From: Sphagnum magellanicum
Taxonomy: Eukaryota; Streptophyta; Sphagnopsida; Sphagnales; Sphagnaceae
Direction of reading: 5' to 3'
Assembly (NCBI GenBank): GCA_021904315.1
Contig: CM038915.1
Span: forward strand, 18,786,001-18,850,000
DNA length: 64,000 nt
The first letter of the stretch is position 1, and each line of letters opens with the position of its first letter. The notes beneath the pieces are model-generated. The model was not told the origin of the DNA, ran no database searches, and worked only from the letters and a program-made list of their open reading frames with translations. Below are positions 21,341-33,600 of this stretch, one piece after another. The position numbers were made by a program, and so were the translations under genes.

Positions 21341-21419
21341 CCCTAAAACAAAGAACTAAAACCTAAACTACCTAAGCAAGGGTGGGCCAAAACCTTACCT
21401 GTTTGGGCTAAAGTTGGCG

Positions 21420-21660
21420 ATGGAGCTACTAGCAGGTGGCGATGGCAAGTGGCGATATTGGAGTTGACGTGATGGCAGACCGTCTTGAGCTGCTGGAGCT
21501 GACATGATGGCAGGTCCTCTTGAGTTGCTGGAGCTGCCACAATGATACTGCAGTGGTGGGACCATAGAAGATGGAAGAGGGATTGCAAGGGAGGGAAGGG
21601 GGGGCGCCGGAAGGGGAGGTTGGTAGGTTTGTAAAGGGGTTTGAAAAAAAAATGGGCCCA
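21420..21660 (+). repeat. CTTGAGCTGCTGGAGCTG units and G-rich tract
   Basis: GATGGCAG(A/G)(C/T)C-TCTTGAG-TGCTGGAGCTG units repeat, followed by GGGAGGGAAGGGGGGGCGCC and GGGGAGGTTGGTAGG. The order (hairpin array, GGAGCT minisatellite, G-rich GGTAGG tract, A-run) mirrors 7.7-8.87 kb. Confidence 0.65.
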
Positions 21661-22019
21661 AAAAAAGGTGACAATTATTTAAAAACCACCTGAAATGAAA
21701 TGCACCTTAAATGCAGGTGTGGTTTGCCAACACAATGTGGGTGGATGAAGCCCTCTCTGTCCAAAAGGGAACTAGTGTGGTCATGGGGGCTGGGTCACTC
21801 AAGCCTTTACACCATGTGATTTATTATGTCCACCAAGGAACTCATATAGTAATGAGATTTTGAATTTGTGCAAGGATTATTTATTCCTCTGGGCTAGTTT
21901 ACTGCTTGCTTTACTGTTGTATGGTATGTGAGCTGGTTGCTAAACCATCCATTGGACGTTTGAATTTGAACCAGTGCTATGCAGTTATTTGAATGTATAA
22001 AGAACACATGTTCCGTTTT

Positions 22020-22700
22020 TTTAATTATTTCAGAATTAGAGATATGCCAGTTCTGTTTCTTTGAAAAAAATCAACATCAATGAACCAATGTTCCCAAATA
22101 TTTCAAAAACCTTTAAGAACCGACAGTTTTCAGGAAAGACCCAGCAAAGCACTGGCGGTTTTATGATCTACTTATTTTTTCAAAAAAAGTTGAGAATTAT
22201 GGTTGTATATCAGATTCAAGTCTTTGATTGTTTGAGAACCATGGTTATGAATCCTAAGAACAGTCTGCTCGACAACAGCTGGGGTTCTGTCCATGTTTGT
22301 AGTAACCGTCCAACAATGGTTTGATAGAACCTGTATGGGGTGGTTATTTGATTTTTTTCAATAACCTATGTTTTCAATTTTTTGGAAAAGTTGGAAATCA
22401 AACAACCTCCAGTTCTGATTTTTTGAAAAACGTTGGAATCAAATAACTTTCAGTTTTGGACTTTCTGACATTTTCCAGAATTGAAAGACCTTCTTGTTCT
22501 GGCTTTTTAAAAACCCTTGAAAGAACCAATGCCTTCCAGCAATTTTTATAGAAGGTTACCTGACCAGTTCTTTATTTTTGAGACCTACAGTTATATATTA
22601 GAATCGGTTCTCAGTTTTTTTAGAACCACAATTATATGTCAAAACCATGTCTTTGATTTTTGAGAACCATGGTTATATATAAAGAAAGAACCACCTTGAA
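22020..22700 (+). repeat. Degenerate GAACCATGGTTATAT repeat
   Basis: Variants of TTTGAGAACCATGGTTATATATCA and TTT-GAAAA-CTT-GAA recur every 40-90 bp. The unit contains the palindrome AACCATGGTT. No coding potential. Confidence 0.55.
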
Positions 22701-25700
22701 AAACTCTAGTTATTTGGTGCCATTTCTATATGGATTTTGATATACACATTAGGTGAAGTGTAAAATATACAAAAACACACGCACACTTATACAATTTTAC
22801 ACACCATGTAAAACTGCATAAAACAGTGTAAATAAATAAATGAACTCAACACACAATAACATATGCAATATTGCATTTCTTCTTTCTCCCCTTGCTCTCC
22901 AAGGTTCAAGATGGCAACTATGGAAGTGTAAGTGTAGTTGGCTGAATAAAGAAAAAAGGGCAAAAAAGGAAGGTGAAAGGGGTTTCAATTGTAAGCATGA
23001 GAAAAGAAGAGAAAGATAGGTAGGAAAGAACAAAAAGGTTAGGTATGCAAAACTGATATTTTGCAAAGCTTCTTCTATTATAGTTTGTGATGTCCCCTAT
23101 GTTGTTCCACCTTGTTTAGAGGTTGTTTATAAGTGCAAATGGTTATATTGTTGTCATATTACAACAATTTGCATTGTTGAAAGCTCCAACAATTTATTTC
23201 AAGTGAGCTTATCATTCGTTACTCTCTTTGTTATGTTGAACTTCCCTTTTAGTGGTTGTTTTGCAACTCCCTTCATATTAATCTTCTAAAGCATGGTTTA
23301 AGGTTTAAAGCAAGCTCCCCCATGTTGTTCCTATTCATTTACAAATTTTGCAAGTTTAAATGGTGGCACTATGATCAATCTTGCAACTCCTAGCATTGTT
23401 GCAACTTCCATCAATCACTTGTTTCAAATTGAACTCCCCCTTGTGATCTTGTTTTTGTTGTGGTCCTACCTTGTGTTAGAAAACCCTAACCACCAATGAA
23501 AAATGTGAAATGTAACACCCTCATTTTTTTCACACCATAATCTCTTTAGACAATCAATCTAAGTGCAATGTACATACCTTCTTAAGGGTATTGCAATATG
23601 ATTTACATTTACACATTGATTTTTTGTATAAAGGGTCATGTAAGTGTATTTTTAAAAATATACACACACATGTTGTATATGTTGTGCAAATGTAACTATG
23701 AATCCAAAATATACACGACATGAAATATAAATGCAATTGTAAAAACTTTGGCATGTTTGTGTAAATGATTTGCATTTATGTATAATATTACACATGTAAT
23801 ATGATTATTACAATTACACAAAGGGGGATAGTTTTCTTTGAAAATATAAAATACATGAGAAAAAATATAGAATCCATATATTTAAGGTTGAATAAAAATT
23901 ATAATTTATTTGGTTCTATGATCAAATAATTTCTATTTTCAAAACCAAAACATAATTAATATATGCATCACAAACTTACTAGGCTTCATAAATTAGTACA
24001 AATTTTGTGCAAAATTCAATTTTCATAAGTTCAAACAAAAGTTGCATGAATTTCAGGTTATGGTTAATATGAACGATATTTATACATATTAAATATCTTA
24101 AATATTCAAACAAATAAGTCATTTTTTAAATTACATTTGTGTATTTTTCGTGTTTAATACACAAAAATTGTATAGTTTATCCAAAATTACATCACTTTAA
24201 TTATATAAAATTTACATAAAATGTAAATTGTATGTACTTCATATCAAAGCATGACAAGTAAAAAAAACACATCATTTATATTTTATTTATTTTTTAATTT
24301 TTTCCATTTTTACACTTTGAAATCCACACATTTTGCATGAATATATTATTTTATAATTTTCACATGGATTCTATTGAAATTTTGTGCTATTGGAAGTTTG
24401 TGATGTGATATGTGTTAATTTTCAATATTAGAAAAATATAACATTTTTTTAATTAGATATTAATTATTAGTACATAGGTTCAATTAATATTAATAAGTGA
24501 ATAAGTAAAGTATTACTAACAAATGAACTAATAACCAAAAAATAATGAACGTGAAATGAAGGATCCACCATTATGAAAAAACTTATATTTTAAATGGGTT
24601 TGTTATATCACAAAATGTATTTAATTGAATGATATGTTAAGTATATATGATACGTCAAAAAATAATAGTCTTATCGCATGATCTTACCATGTTCAATTGC
24701 ATCCTAATTGTTCCCCCACAAATTCAAATAATAAACTAAAATATTAAATAAATATCAAATTTAATGCAAACAACAAATTATAATTAAATTTAAGGTGCCT
24801 TCAATATGTGCATATTAACAAATTAAGTAATAATAGTGTTTAAAAAAAGGTTCCTTCAAATCATACCCCAAACAATACTCTGTTTAATGCAAGTAAATAG
24901 TGTAAAATTTTAGAACTTAGGGTCCTTCTTAGGGCACATATCCGAAGGCATGTAAATCTGAAAATTTGTACCCTATTCATAACCCTAGATATATGTAAAA
25001 AATACATGTACTTAAAGATGGATACATCTTGACATTCGAGTAAAACAATTTGATTATCTATGAACAAAATTTAAACTTTAGTGCACGTGTTAGTCAACAA
25101 AATTAAACACTTTGGTTCTTCCATTTTGACATTGGATTTGGCATATGAAAATTGTCATCTTAAAAATGAATTAAATATTTGTACTTACATACCATTTTTA
25201 ACCCTGAAAGGATATTCGATAGAAAGATACTTGGACCTCAGCAAAAACCTTAATTTTCTTATCTACAAACCCTAACCCTACAAAAATTTTGAATGGTAAT
25301 ATACCTTTATTTGATACCCTTATCCAAGGATATATACGAAAACAACATACTTGATCAACACTGGTTTGAACATCAGCCTATTTTGTCTCAAAATTTAGGA
25401 CTTAGACTAATTATTGTGCATCAATGTTCCAACTGGTATGTTCATTTCAATCTAGAGAAAATTATCATGATTTTTCCCAAGATGCATCTTTAAGAATATT
25501 TTCTTATGAACACAGCATTTGAGAATATTCAATACTGAGTCACCATAATTTGAGCAAATCCATCGTGCTGGTTCCAGAATACGAAAATGCATTTATGCAA
25601 TATAATGATTTTGACATATACCCTCTATATACCCTCATCAAATCAATTACCCTCCCCAGGTAAGGGTAAACCTCAACCATATATTAGTCAAGTAAAATAA

Positions 25701-26270
25701 AGATGGAGTGAATCTGAAATATTCAACAACCAGGTAGGGTAATTAGAAAGGTAACCAAGAAGTTTACCAATCAGGGTAGGGTATAAATATTTGTCCTGTT
25801 ATATACCCACAGGTATATCAGGGCAATAGATTTACCCACCCAAAACCGGGATGTCCTTGCGGTTTTCCAGTTTTACAGTTGGGGGTTCGCTTTCAGTGTG
25901 TCCCACATCAACTGGTAACCCTGCATCAAACCCAGAAGAAGGGGTGCAGCTTTTTCTTTCAAGAATTAGTACTTAGTGACAACAAGGCTTTGAGAGTAAC
26001 TGGATCATAATTTGGAACATACCTTGAGAATGAAACCACACCAGAACTCCATTGCAGTGACAATCTGGAGAATGCCAGATCTGCATTTTAGCTACTAAAA
26101 CAAAAAACATTTGATATTTTTCCACCTGTTCCAATACTCTAGAAACCGAAGAATCTGGAAGTGTTTGTATCTATCTATGTGCAACTACTTTATCCTGTAT
26201 ACGTCTCTAATGTACTGTGAGAAATGAAGAGAAAAATTCAAAGTCCCCCACAAATTTTGTCCAGAACATC
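22701..26270. other. AT-rich spacer, no gene seen
   Basis: The stretch is strongly AT-rich, most of all at 23.8-24.8 kb. Short open frames lack domains and splice context. A small CCCTAACCCTA block lies at 25270-25279. The last few hundred bases before 26278 would include the 3'UTR of the DXS gene. Confidence 0.5.
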
Positions 26271-26277
26271 AAATAGG

Positions 26278-29200
26278 TCAATTTCTTGTTCTGTTAGGTG
26301 TCATGACATGTAGAGCTTCCCTGGTTCTGCCAAGAACATTCAATGCTGTGGCTGCAACATGAGAGGCTGTCAAGCCTGCTAACTCTATCTGGTCCTTCGG
26401 AGCGCCATGGTCAATGTAAGAGTCTGGAAGCACCATTGGTCTCCACTGTCCATCAAAAGAAAGAAACAGCACAAGTTTGGGTTCGGTGAGTAGTCTTCAA
26501 GAGGGAAACAAGTACATGAGTCTCAATTGGCTGTCAAGCTAACCATGCCATCAGTCCTTGAGATATTTCCAGATGGATCTTAACCTTCAGGCAACTCCTA
26601 CAGTTAATCCTGGTACAAAAAATATGGCACAGATCTCTTACATCAAGTGACATCAAAAGTGGGAGAGGTTTTCACACCTTCAACTTTGAATCCAGAAGCC
26701 CATCCAGAGCCATGAATTGTGCCACATGAGAGCCAAATCCTCCAATTGAGCCCTCCTCAACTGTGATCAACACCTGGTGGTTCTTGGCTAGCTGACGGAT
26801 AAGGCTGTGATCAAGAGGCTTGCAGAATCGAGCATCAGCCACTGTGACTGATACCCCACAGTTGGTTAAAATTGTGTGGGCAGCCAGACACTGTTGTACC
26901 ATTGATCCATAACCTAAAAGGGCCACCTGTGTTCCTTCAAGCAGAATCCTCCCTGTCCCAACCTGCACACCAAGAATAGTTAAGCTATAGCTCTCTCCAA
27001 CATGTTCTCAAGCAGAAATGGCAAGAAGGGATAAGTCCATATCTTTTCAGAAAAGCTATATCTAAAGGGACTATTGTATCAGTCTTCAAATCAGCACTGC
27101 ACTCACAAACTTAAATTTACTCGAGATTATCAACTTGATTACTGACTGACTTACGGAAATAAAAGCAATTGCAAAAGAGGAAACAGCAGAAAAATTCATG
27201 AGCAGCCAGAAAAGCAAGAGCAAAGGTGGAAGGGAAGTTGGAAAGACCACAAACAGAGTGCAGCATGAGGCCCAAATCCCAGACCAACCTTGATAGGAAT
27301 GCCCTTGTTTCCTTCTGGCAGCAACACACCAAGGCCATTCCCCCTTGGGTACCGGAAGCAGCTAGGTCGGTCATCTATGGCAGCTGCAGTGGCTACCATG
27401 TGAAAGAGCTCAGCTTCATCAGCAGGGGCCATGACCACCATGTTTGGTAGACATGCCATGTATGCGACATCAAATGCTCCACAATGGGTTGGACCATCTG
27501 CTCCCACAAGGCCTGCTCTGTCCATGGCAAATCTGACTGGAAGCTTTTGCAAGTCCACATCATGTATAACCTGCAGACAAGCACACTCATTCAGCAGCCA
27601 TGCAATGTACTTTCTAATGCTCTCTGTATCAGATCCCAACACCCAGGTTTGCAAAATGCCCTCAACTGGGCCACTACTCTTCAACAAAAATTCCACCAAA
27701 CTTGATCCCCTATTGTTAACTGCCAGCATCTCTTGTCATCACAACCCATGTTTTACCATCAGCAAAAAAAACAAGAGCAAACTTGGGGCTTCTGCACAAG
27801 TTCTCATAACATATTGGACAAACACAACTGTCAATGGATGGAAAAATTTGCAGTGTGAACCAGGCAAATTGTATCAATGCAAACAGGTAATGCAAACAAC
27901 AGCTTCTGAATCCCTAAGACAAGCTAGTGTTGGGAAACTTGGGGAAAGAAACAAGTACACAACCTGATCATAAGCACGCTGAAGGAATGAAGAATATATG
28001 CTGCAGAAGGGCTTCAAGCCCTCACAAGCCAGACCTGCAGCAAAAGTGACTGCATGTTGCTCTGCAATACCCACATCAAAGCAACGGTCTGGGAATCTCT
28101 TGGCAAAGATGTTCATTCCAGTACCACCACCCATTGCTGCATGAATTCCAACAATGCCCTTGTCTACTTCTGCTTCAGCAATCAAGGCTTCAGCAAAGTA
28201 GGTGGTGTATGCTTGTGTAGCTGGCTTCACTTTGAACTGCTTCCCAGTTGCGGGATCAAATTTCACCACACCTACCAAACAACCACACAAGATGGACAAA
28301 ACCTTCAAGCCATATGGTCCCAGGGGTGGAACCAAGCTCTCATGAGAATCAAAGACATCTCCTTACTCACAATTAAGCAAGCCAGAACAAGGTTAAAACT
28401 TTTTTTGAAGTCAAAGAAAGACTTCTAGATAAGGACTTTCAGCACCAGGAAGAAGAACAACACAGAATGGAAGAACTAGAACAAAGAAACAATAAAAGAA
28501 GCAGTATTATCAACAGTATCTCACTTGTGGAGTAAAGAAGCAAAATTCTTTGTTTTACCAAAACAGATATACATGAGACAGAAAGATTTTTCCAGGCAGA
28601 AGAGCTTGCTCTTACCGTGATACTTATCAGCAGCTCTTTCAGCATATGGGTAACCCCGTCCCTTCTCAGTGACAACATGGATCAAGACAGGCCCAGTCGT
28701 CTTTGTAACCTTCACCTCTCGCAAGATAGTGATCAAGTCATCAAGGTTGTGGCCATCAACTGGCCCAATGTAGTAGAGCCCCAGCTCCTCAAATAGTGAG
28801 GACCCTGAGCCACTGATCATGCCACGTGCATATTCATCTACCTTGGATGCCATTGCATGCATTGGCCCTCCTAGCTGCTTTGTGACACCCTGTGACAACA
28901 TGAATACAATTTTGTTAAGAATAATGTTTTCACATCTGCTGCCTCAATCTCATGCATCTGAAGATGCAAGTTGACGTTAAGGCCATGAAGTCATGATTGC
29001 AAGAGTGTGCACCTTCGCAACCTCACGAAGCTCCCGAAGTGGTCTGCTGGACTGAAGCCTGCTGAGAGCACTGCTAAGAGCACCTACTGGAGGGGCAGGC
29101 CCATCCAGAGTTGCTGTGGGTAGAGAAACCTGCTTGTTATCATTAAGGATGACAATCATGTTGGAATCTAGGTAACCAGCATTATTCATCGCTTCATAAG

Positions 29201-31412
29201 CTTGGCCAGCAGTCATTGCTCCATCACCAATCACAGCTATCACATGGTTCTCATTTCCCTTCAAGTCTCGCCCAACAGCCATCCCTGCATAAATGCAGCA
29301 AATGAGGTGGGCATTGAACAGAAATTGCTAATGCTCAGATACGGAATATCCCATACTTGCAGATGACAGACTCAGAGAAATCTTGAGGCTCTTTTGGCAG
29401 AGGATCTCCTGTTCAACAACACATGGAGATTCAGGTGCCAGATTTCCTTGAACCTTGGGTTCTATTGAGGTGAATGCTTTCACAAGGATCTAGTAGAACT
29501 TATGTTGGTATTTGCAATCAATATATCTTATGGTAGGCACTTACAGTACCTAGGCCAGCAGAAATGGTAGTTGAGCTGTGACCAGCTCCAAAGGGATCAT
29601 ATTCACTCTCTGATCGCTTTGTGAAGCCTGAAAGGCCATCAGTTTGACGGAGAGTGTGCATTCTGGACCTTCTACCTGTAAGGATCTTGTGTGGATAGGC
29701 CTGTATGAACAAACAAACATATGGGACTGAGCACAAAAACACTCTCCACCAATATGGAACATGAGTTCCAAGGCAATCACATTTGCTGCTTATGTTAATG
29801 GCTTGGCTTAACTCAAAATGACAATGAAAGAGGCTGATGCTACTGGTCCCTGCATTTACAGCAATGCAGAGAAGGGCACACACTTTGATTAATTGCAAAC
29901 AGGAGAAGCACATCTATTGCACAGGTAATATGGAGAGCAAGAAGGCATGCCTGATGGCCAACATCCCAGAGGATCTTATCTGCAGGGGCATTAAAGACAT
30001 GATGAAGAGCCACAGTCAGCTCCACCACCCCCAAGCTCGACCCTAGGTGTCCACCAGTTTTAGACACAGTGAAAATTGTTGCTGATCGCAACTCATCTGA
30101 CAGCTGCTTCAATTGCTGCAAACAACATAACAAGTGCCACAGTTCAAGTATATTCCTTCATCAGGTCCCCATGGTTTAAATCTATTTCTGAGCTGCTTCG
30201 GCATAGAGAATTTGCTGGGATGGTCAGCAGCCTTGCTCCTGAAACCCCTTCATCCACATCACATCAAGACTATAGTACCATTCAGCTGATGGATTGTGAG
30301 TTCTTCTCATCATTGTAGATCTCTATTGTTGGCAACTGTAGAGCTAATTCAAAGGAGCCAATGCATGACCTCTTCGCCGTGACCATGAAAACATGTCAAT
30401 GTCACCAGCTTGGAAGCTCCAAAACAATGTTTACAAGCATAGGTAGATGACAAGTCTTTGCTGCAAAGAAGTTTTAAATGTGAAACCATAACAGTCTGTG
30501 GAGAAATTTGTTCTGAGAATTGAGAGAGCAGTGTACTTTGTAGAAAGGGGATTTGAGACCACCATTGAGCAGCTCTTTTTTCAAGTTATACAATCCAAGC
30601 TATCTAAAATCTGTGGCTGAAGGGGAAATGACAATGACCTGACACAAGTTGTAGTAGAAACTGTAGTATACACTGGACATGTAAGTAAGGACAATAGATG
30701 TTATATTCCAGCGACAAGTTCCATTTTGAGCTCTCAGAATGACCTAACATACACAACTGCAAACACAAGATCACCAAGGAATAATGTCATACTCGCTTAT
30801 TCAGGTTCTTCATGTGGATCGGAAAGTTCACAGTGTCCAAGAGTGGCGTGGGAGGCTCCTCTGAAGCATACTCTGCAGGGTCAGTCATGGAACTGGTTAC
30901 TCCTCTCCTTCCCTGCCATATGTGCAACCAACAACAGAAGCCTGAGAAATAACATCATGGAACTGAAGGTGGTTGTTCATAAGGAAAAACAGATGTGGAA
31001 AATCTCCTCCTGCTGGATGGAACTTACACATTACACTAATTACTTGGGTCTTCGAACAAGCTCAGGGTTTAGCCAAATCTGTTTTGTGCATTAAGTGTTC
31101 AGTGCAGAGCTCCCATACAAATAGGTGTTAACAAACAGGCTTCCAGTCAATTATCCTTTGGTTTCCTGTTTCTAGCTTCAGCGTTCATCCCTGACACATG
31201 CAAGAGAGGACAAAGTGCGGATAGGTAATGACCTGAGAGAGTGAGGAAGGCCATGCTTTCTTTGCACATTTCAGTTCCTTTATCCCATAGAGATCTTTGG
31301 AAAGTAGACAGCCTCTAGGGGAAACGGCTGACGACGACGAGGCCGCAGCATGAGGCGCACACAAGGATGTGTGGCTTAGTGCACCCAGAGCCGACGAGCC
31401 GGAGACGGCCAT
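26278..31412 (-). CDS. DXS: 1-deoxy-D-xylulose-5-phosphate synthase
   Basis: Plastid thiamine-diphosphate enzyme condensing pyruvate with glyceraldehyde 3-phosphate, the entry step of the MEP isoprenoid pathway. Ten minus-strand exons join in frame: 31412-31233, 30870-30793, 30115-29951, 29700-29550, 29284-29013, 28889-28616, 28271-27964, 27570-27289, 26962-26678 and 26445-26278, giving 720 residues, the normal plant length. Exon 1 is a Ser/Ala-rich transit peptide. [12 protein letters not shown] holds a conserved histidine near 109. The cofactor motif GDG at 211-213 ends in NDN at 239-241. GIAEQHAVT carries the catalytic glutamate near 444, and [22 protein letters not shown] and [14 protein letters not shown] follow. 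Two oddities: intron 3 has a GC donor, and exon 2 keeps frame only if the second AG of CAGAG is used. No lesions seen, so probably functional. Confidence 0.97.
29701..29950 (-). other. GC-AG intron (DXS intron 3)
   Basis: Exon 3 ends CATCAG at 29951 and the intron begins GCATGC; there is no GT nearby that would keep the family sequence [14 protein letters not shown] intact. The acceptor is TTCATACAG. GC donors are a known minority class in plants. Confidence 0.85.
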
Positions 31413-32520
31413 CGAACCAGAGCTTAATTCAGAAGTAAGGAAAGAGAAAAACCTCTCCCTCCAGCAACGCCTAGTCTCCCCTCCTCTGTGTCCCTGTCGG
31501 AACCTAAGCTTCGGAGACGCTCTGGATAACCTTATCCACTCTCGCGTCTATGAACCTGCGCATTCGAGAATCATCCCGCTTCTGCCAGTCACTTCTCACT
31601 CCTCCTCGTCAAGATAGCAACAATACAATCAAAAGTGTGGTCAAAGTACCTCCTCTCCTCCGAACAAGATAATTATCTAGACCGTCTCCGAAGTAGCAAA
31701 CTACATCCCTGGATACAAACGCTCCGCTACTTACCTCCTCGAACCCTTCACCTCGCGTTTGAAATCAATACTACAAGAAAAAAATCCACTACACGGCAAA
31801 ACCGTCCCCGACACTACGATTCATTTACAATTAGGTCCACTACTCCAATGCTACTCCGGATACAAAACAGAAATGGATATAACGAGGCAAGCAGCCACTA
31901 TTCTTCCTCAAGACATACCTTATTCCAGCCCCCCTAAAAAAAATCCGCTTCCACAGCACCTAGATAACTGTACTAATAGAATCCAATTCTCCTCCTAAAC
32001 TGATTTCACTTCCACTTCCACTTCCACTTCTGACACTCTAGAACTTCACATCCACTTTTGCTACCACAATACTACAGAATGCTCTGCAATATTATATACT
32101 CATGAAATGCTGATATGCTACCTGGCAGGATTCTTGTACTAATAAGCTCCAGATAGTTTTGGCGTACTCCTGATCCTCAGCTCGATCCGACGCTGCAACG
32201 CTCGCAGGATGCACTAGTGCCACAAGCAGAGAGAAAGACCTTATGGCACCATTGGTGTGCTTGGATTTCGTACTGTGCTGTGGGGAAGGAGACAAAAGCT
32301 AGGGGAGTGGATGAGACGAAAGGGAGCGATCCCCACATCGGACCCTCCATTCTGTGCTCTCGTCGCATCTGGTGCGTCCAACCACCGGCGAATCTTCTTC
32401 TTCCACGGCGTCCAAGATGGGATGCCTCAGGAAATGGAGTTTTCCTATTGGTTGTGACTGAAATCAGTCAATCCATAATTAGTCACCCTGTTCACACGGC
32501 CCCATTTAGCTATAAATCGC
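31413..32520 (-). promoter_or_regulatory. Probable DXS leader and promoter region
   Basis: Base composition becomes clearly GC-richer than the flanks. On the minus strand a donor-like TGCCAG-GTAGCA ends a 52-codon open block at 32277-32122, and an acceptor-like TTTTTTTCTTGTAG lies near 31775, so a spliced 5'UTR is possible. CCAAT occurs near 32445 and TTTATAGC near 32508-32515. Which sites are used cannot be decided from sequence. The open frames on the plus strand at 31635-31998 are discussed as a finding. Confidence 0.35.
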
Positions 32521-32559
32521 AATTCCACCTGGTGGAGACCCTTTTCAGACGTTGTTCTT

Positions 32560-33600
32560 GCTGATAGTTCTTTCCTAATATTTTTGTAGAGAAAATATAT
32601 AAACAAAAATGTAACAGTTTTGAAATAATAATACCATTGGATATTTGGTCGTTGGTTGAATGAAAGTAAGATAGCATGTTCTGGAATGGGCACACCCATC
32701 ACCCAGGGTTTTCTTCTTAATGGATGAAAGTTGGTAACTTTGAGACACAATTCATCTACACACATCCCCAAAGAAAAAACCCTAGTTCAATTCTCGATAG
32801 CCATTTAGGTATGTTGGGGACCAGGGCCCTTGTGTTTAACCAAATATTACTTATTCTCAGTTTAGACCCAGATGTATAACCGAGTGGCAATTCAATGTTA
32901 GAGATGGCAATTTTATCGATGAATTCACATTTAAAACATTATGTAGCACAAAAACTGACGTGACATCCTATGTGGCAGTGCTATTAAGGTAGCGTCAAGG
33001 CAATGGTAGCTTAATGATAAGTACATGATAACTTAGCATTGAATCTTCAAAATTTGAACACCAATGTTATGTAGCAAAGTCCAAAAAAAAGGTTTTTTAA
33101 CTTAATGGTAAGTTTACACCTAAAACTAACCCCCTCCATTCTTTCCATGTTTGCTTCCACTCAAACTCCTTCCACCATTTTCCTGTTTTCTATAAAGTTT
33201 TCAAGTTTACAAAACAACTTGCTCATATTTTAAGAACATAGAAATTTTGTTTAAGAACACAAAAACTTTGATCAAGAAAGCATGGAATTCTTTAACATGA
33301 ATCTTTCAAATTGTGAGGATGAACAACCTAAATATTATAAGAAAAACTAAACCTAATTCATTTTCAATTTTCTTGGTCTTCCTTCTTGATGGTGCAAATA
33401 GAATTGCTTACATCACCAATGCAGAAACAAATAGAACATGCCAATAGAAAACCTACACAAACAAAGAAAACAAGTTATCAACTAACACATTAAAAAATTA
33501 AATATAATAGAAGTTTTCCATATTTCTATTGCATGTATTTACTTTGACATGCATCTCTAAATGATGAAACAAACTAGTCCAACAAGATAAAAAGCTAAAG
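32560..33600. other. AT-rich spacer
   Basis: No gene is seen. GGTAGCTTAATGATAAG near 33004-33020 with a TTTGAACACC word downstream resembles the A and B boxes of tRNA-derived sequences, but no tRNA fold was found. Confidence 0.45.

Noticed and set aside
20855-21674. 153-codon and related minus-strand frames
   Set aside because: Composition-driven translation of a hairpin-rich minisatellite and a P/S-rich minisatellite; no conserved motif.
27226-27967. Plus-strand open frames of 74-178 codons across 27.2-28.0 kb
   Set aside because: They lie antisense to DXS exon 8 and its flanks and are shadows of that coding sequence.
33000-33080. GGTAGCTTAATGATAAG with TTTGAACACC, possible tRNA-derived SINE head
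   Set aside because: Only weak box similarity; no poly-A tail, target duplication or second copy was identified.
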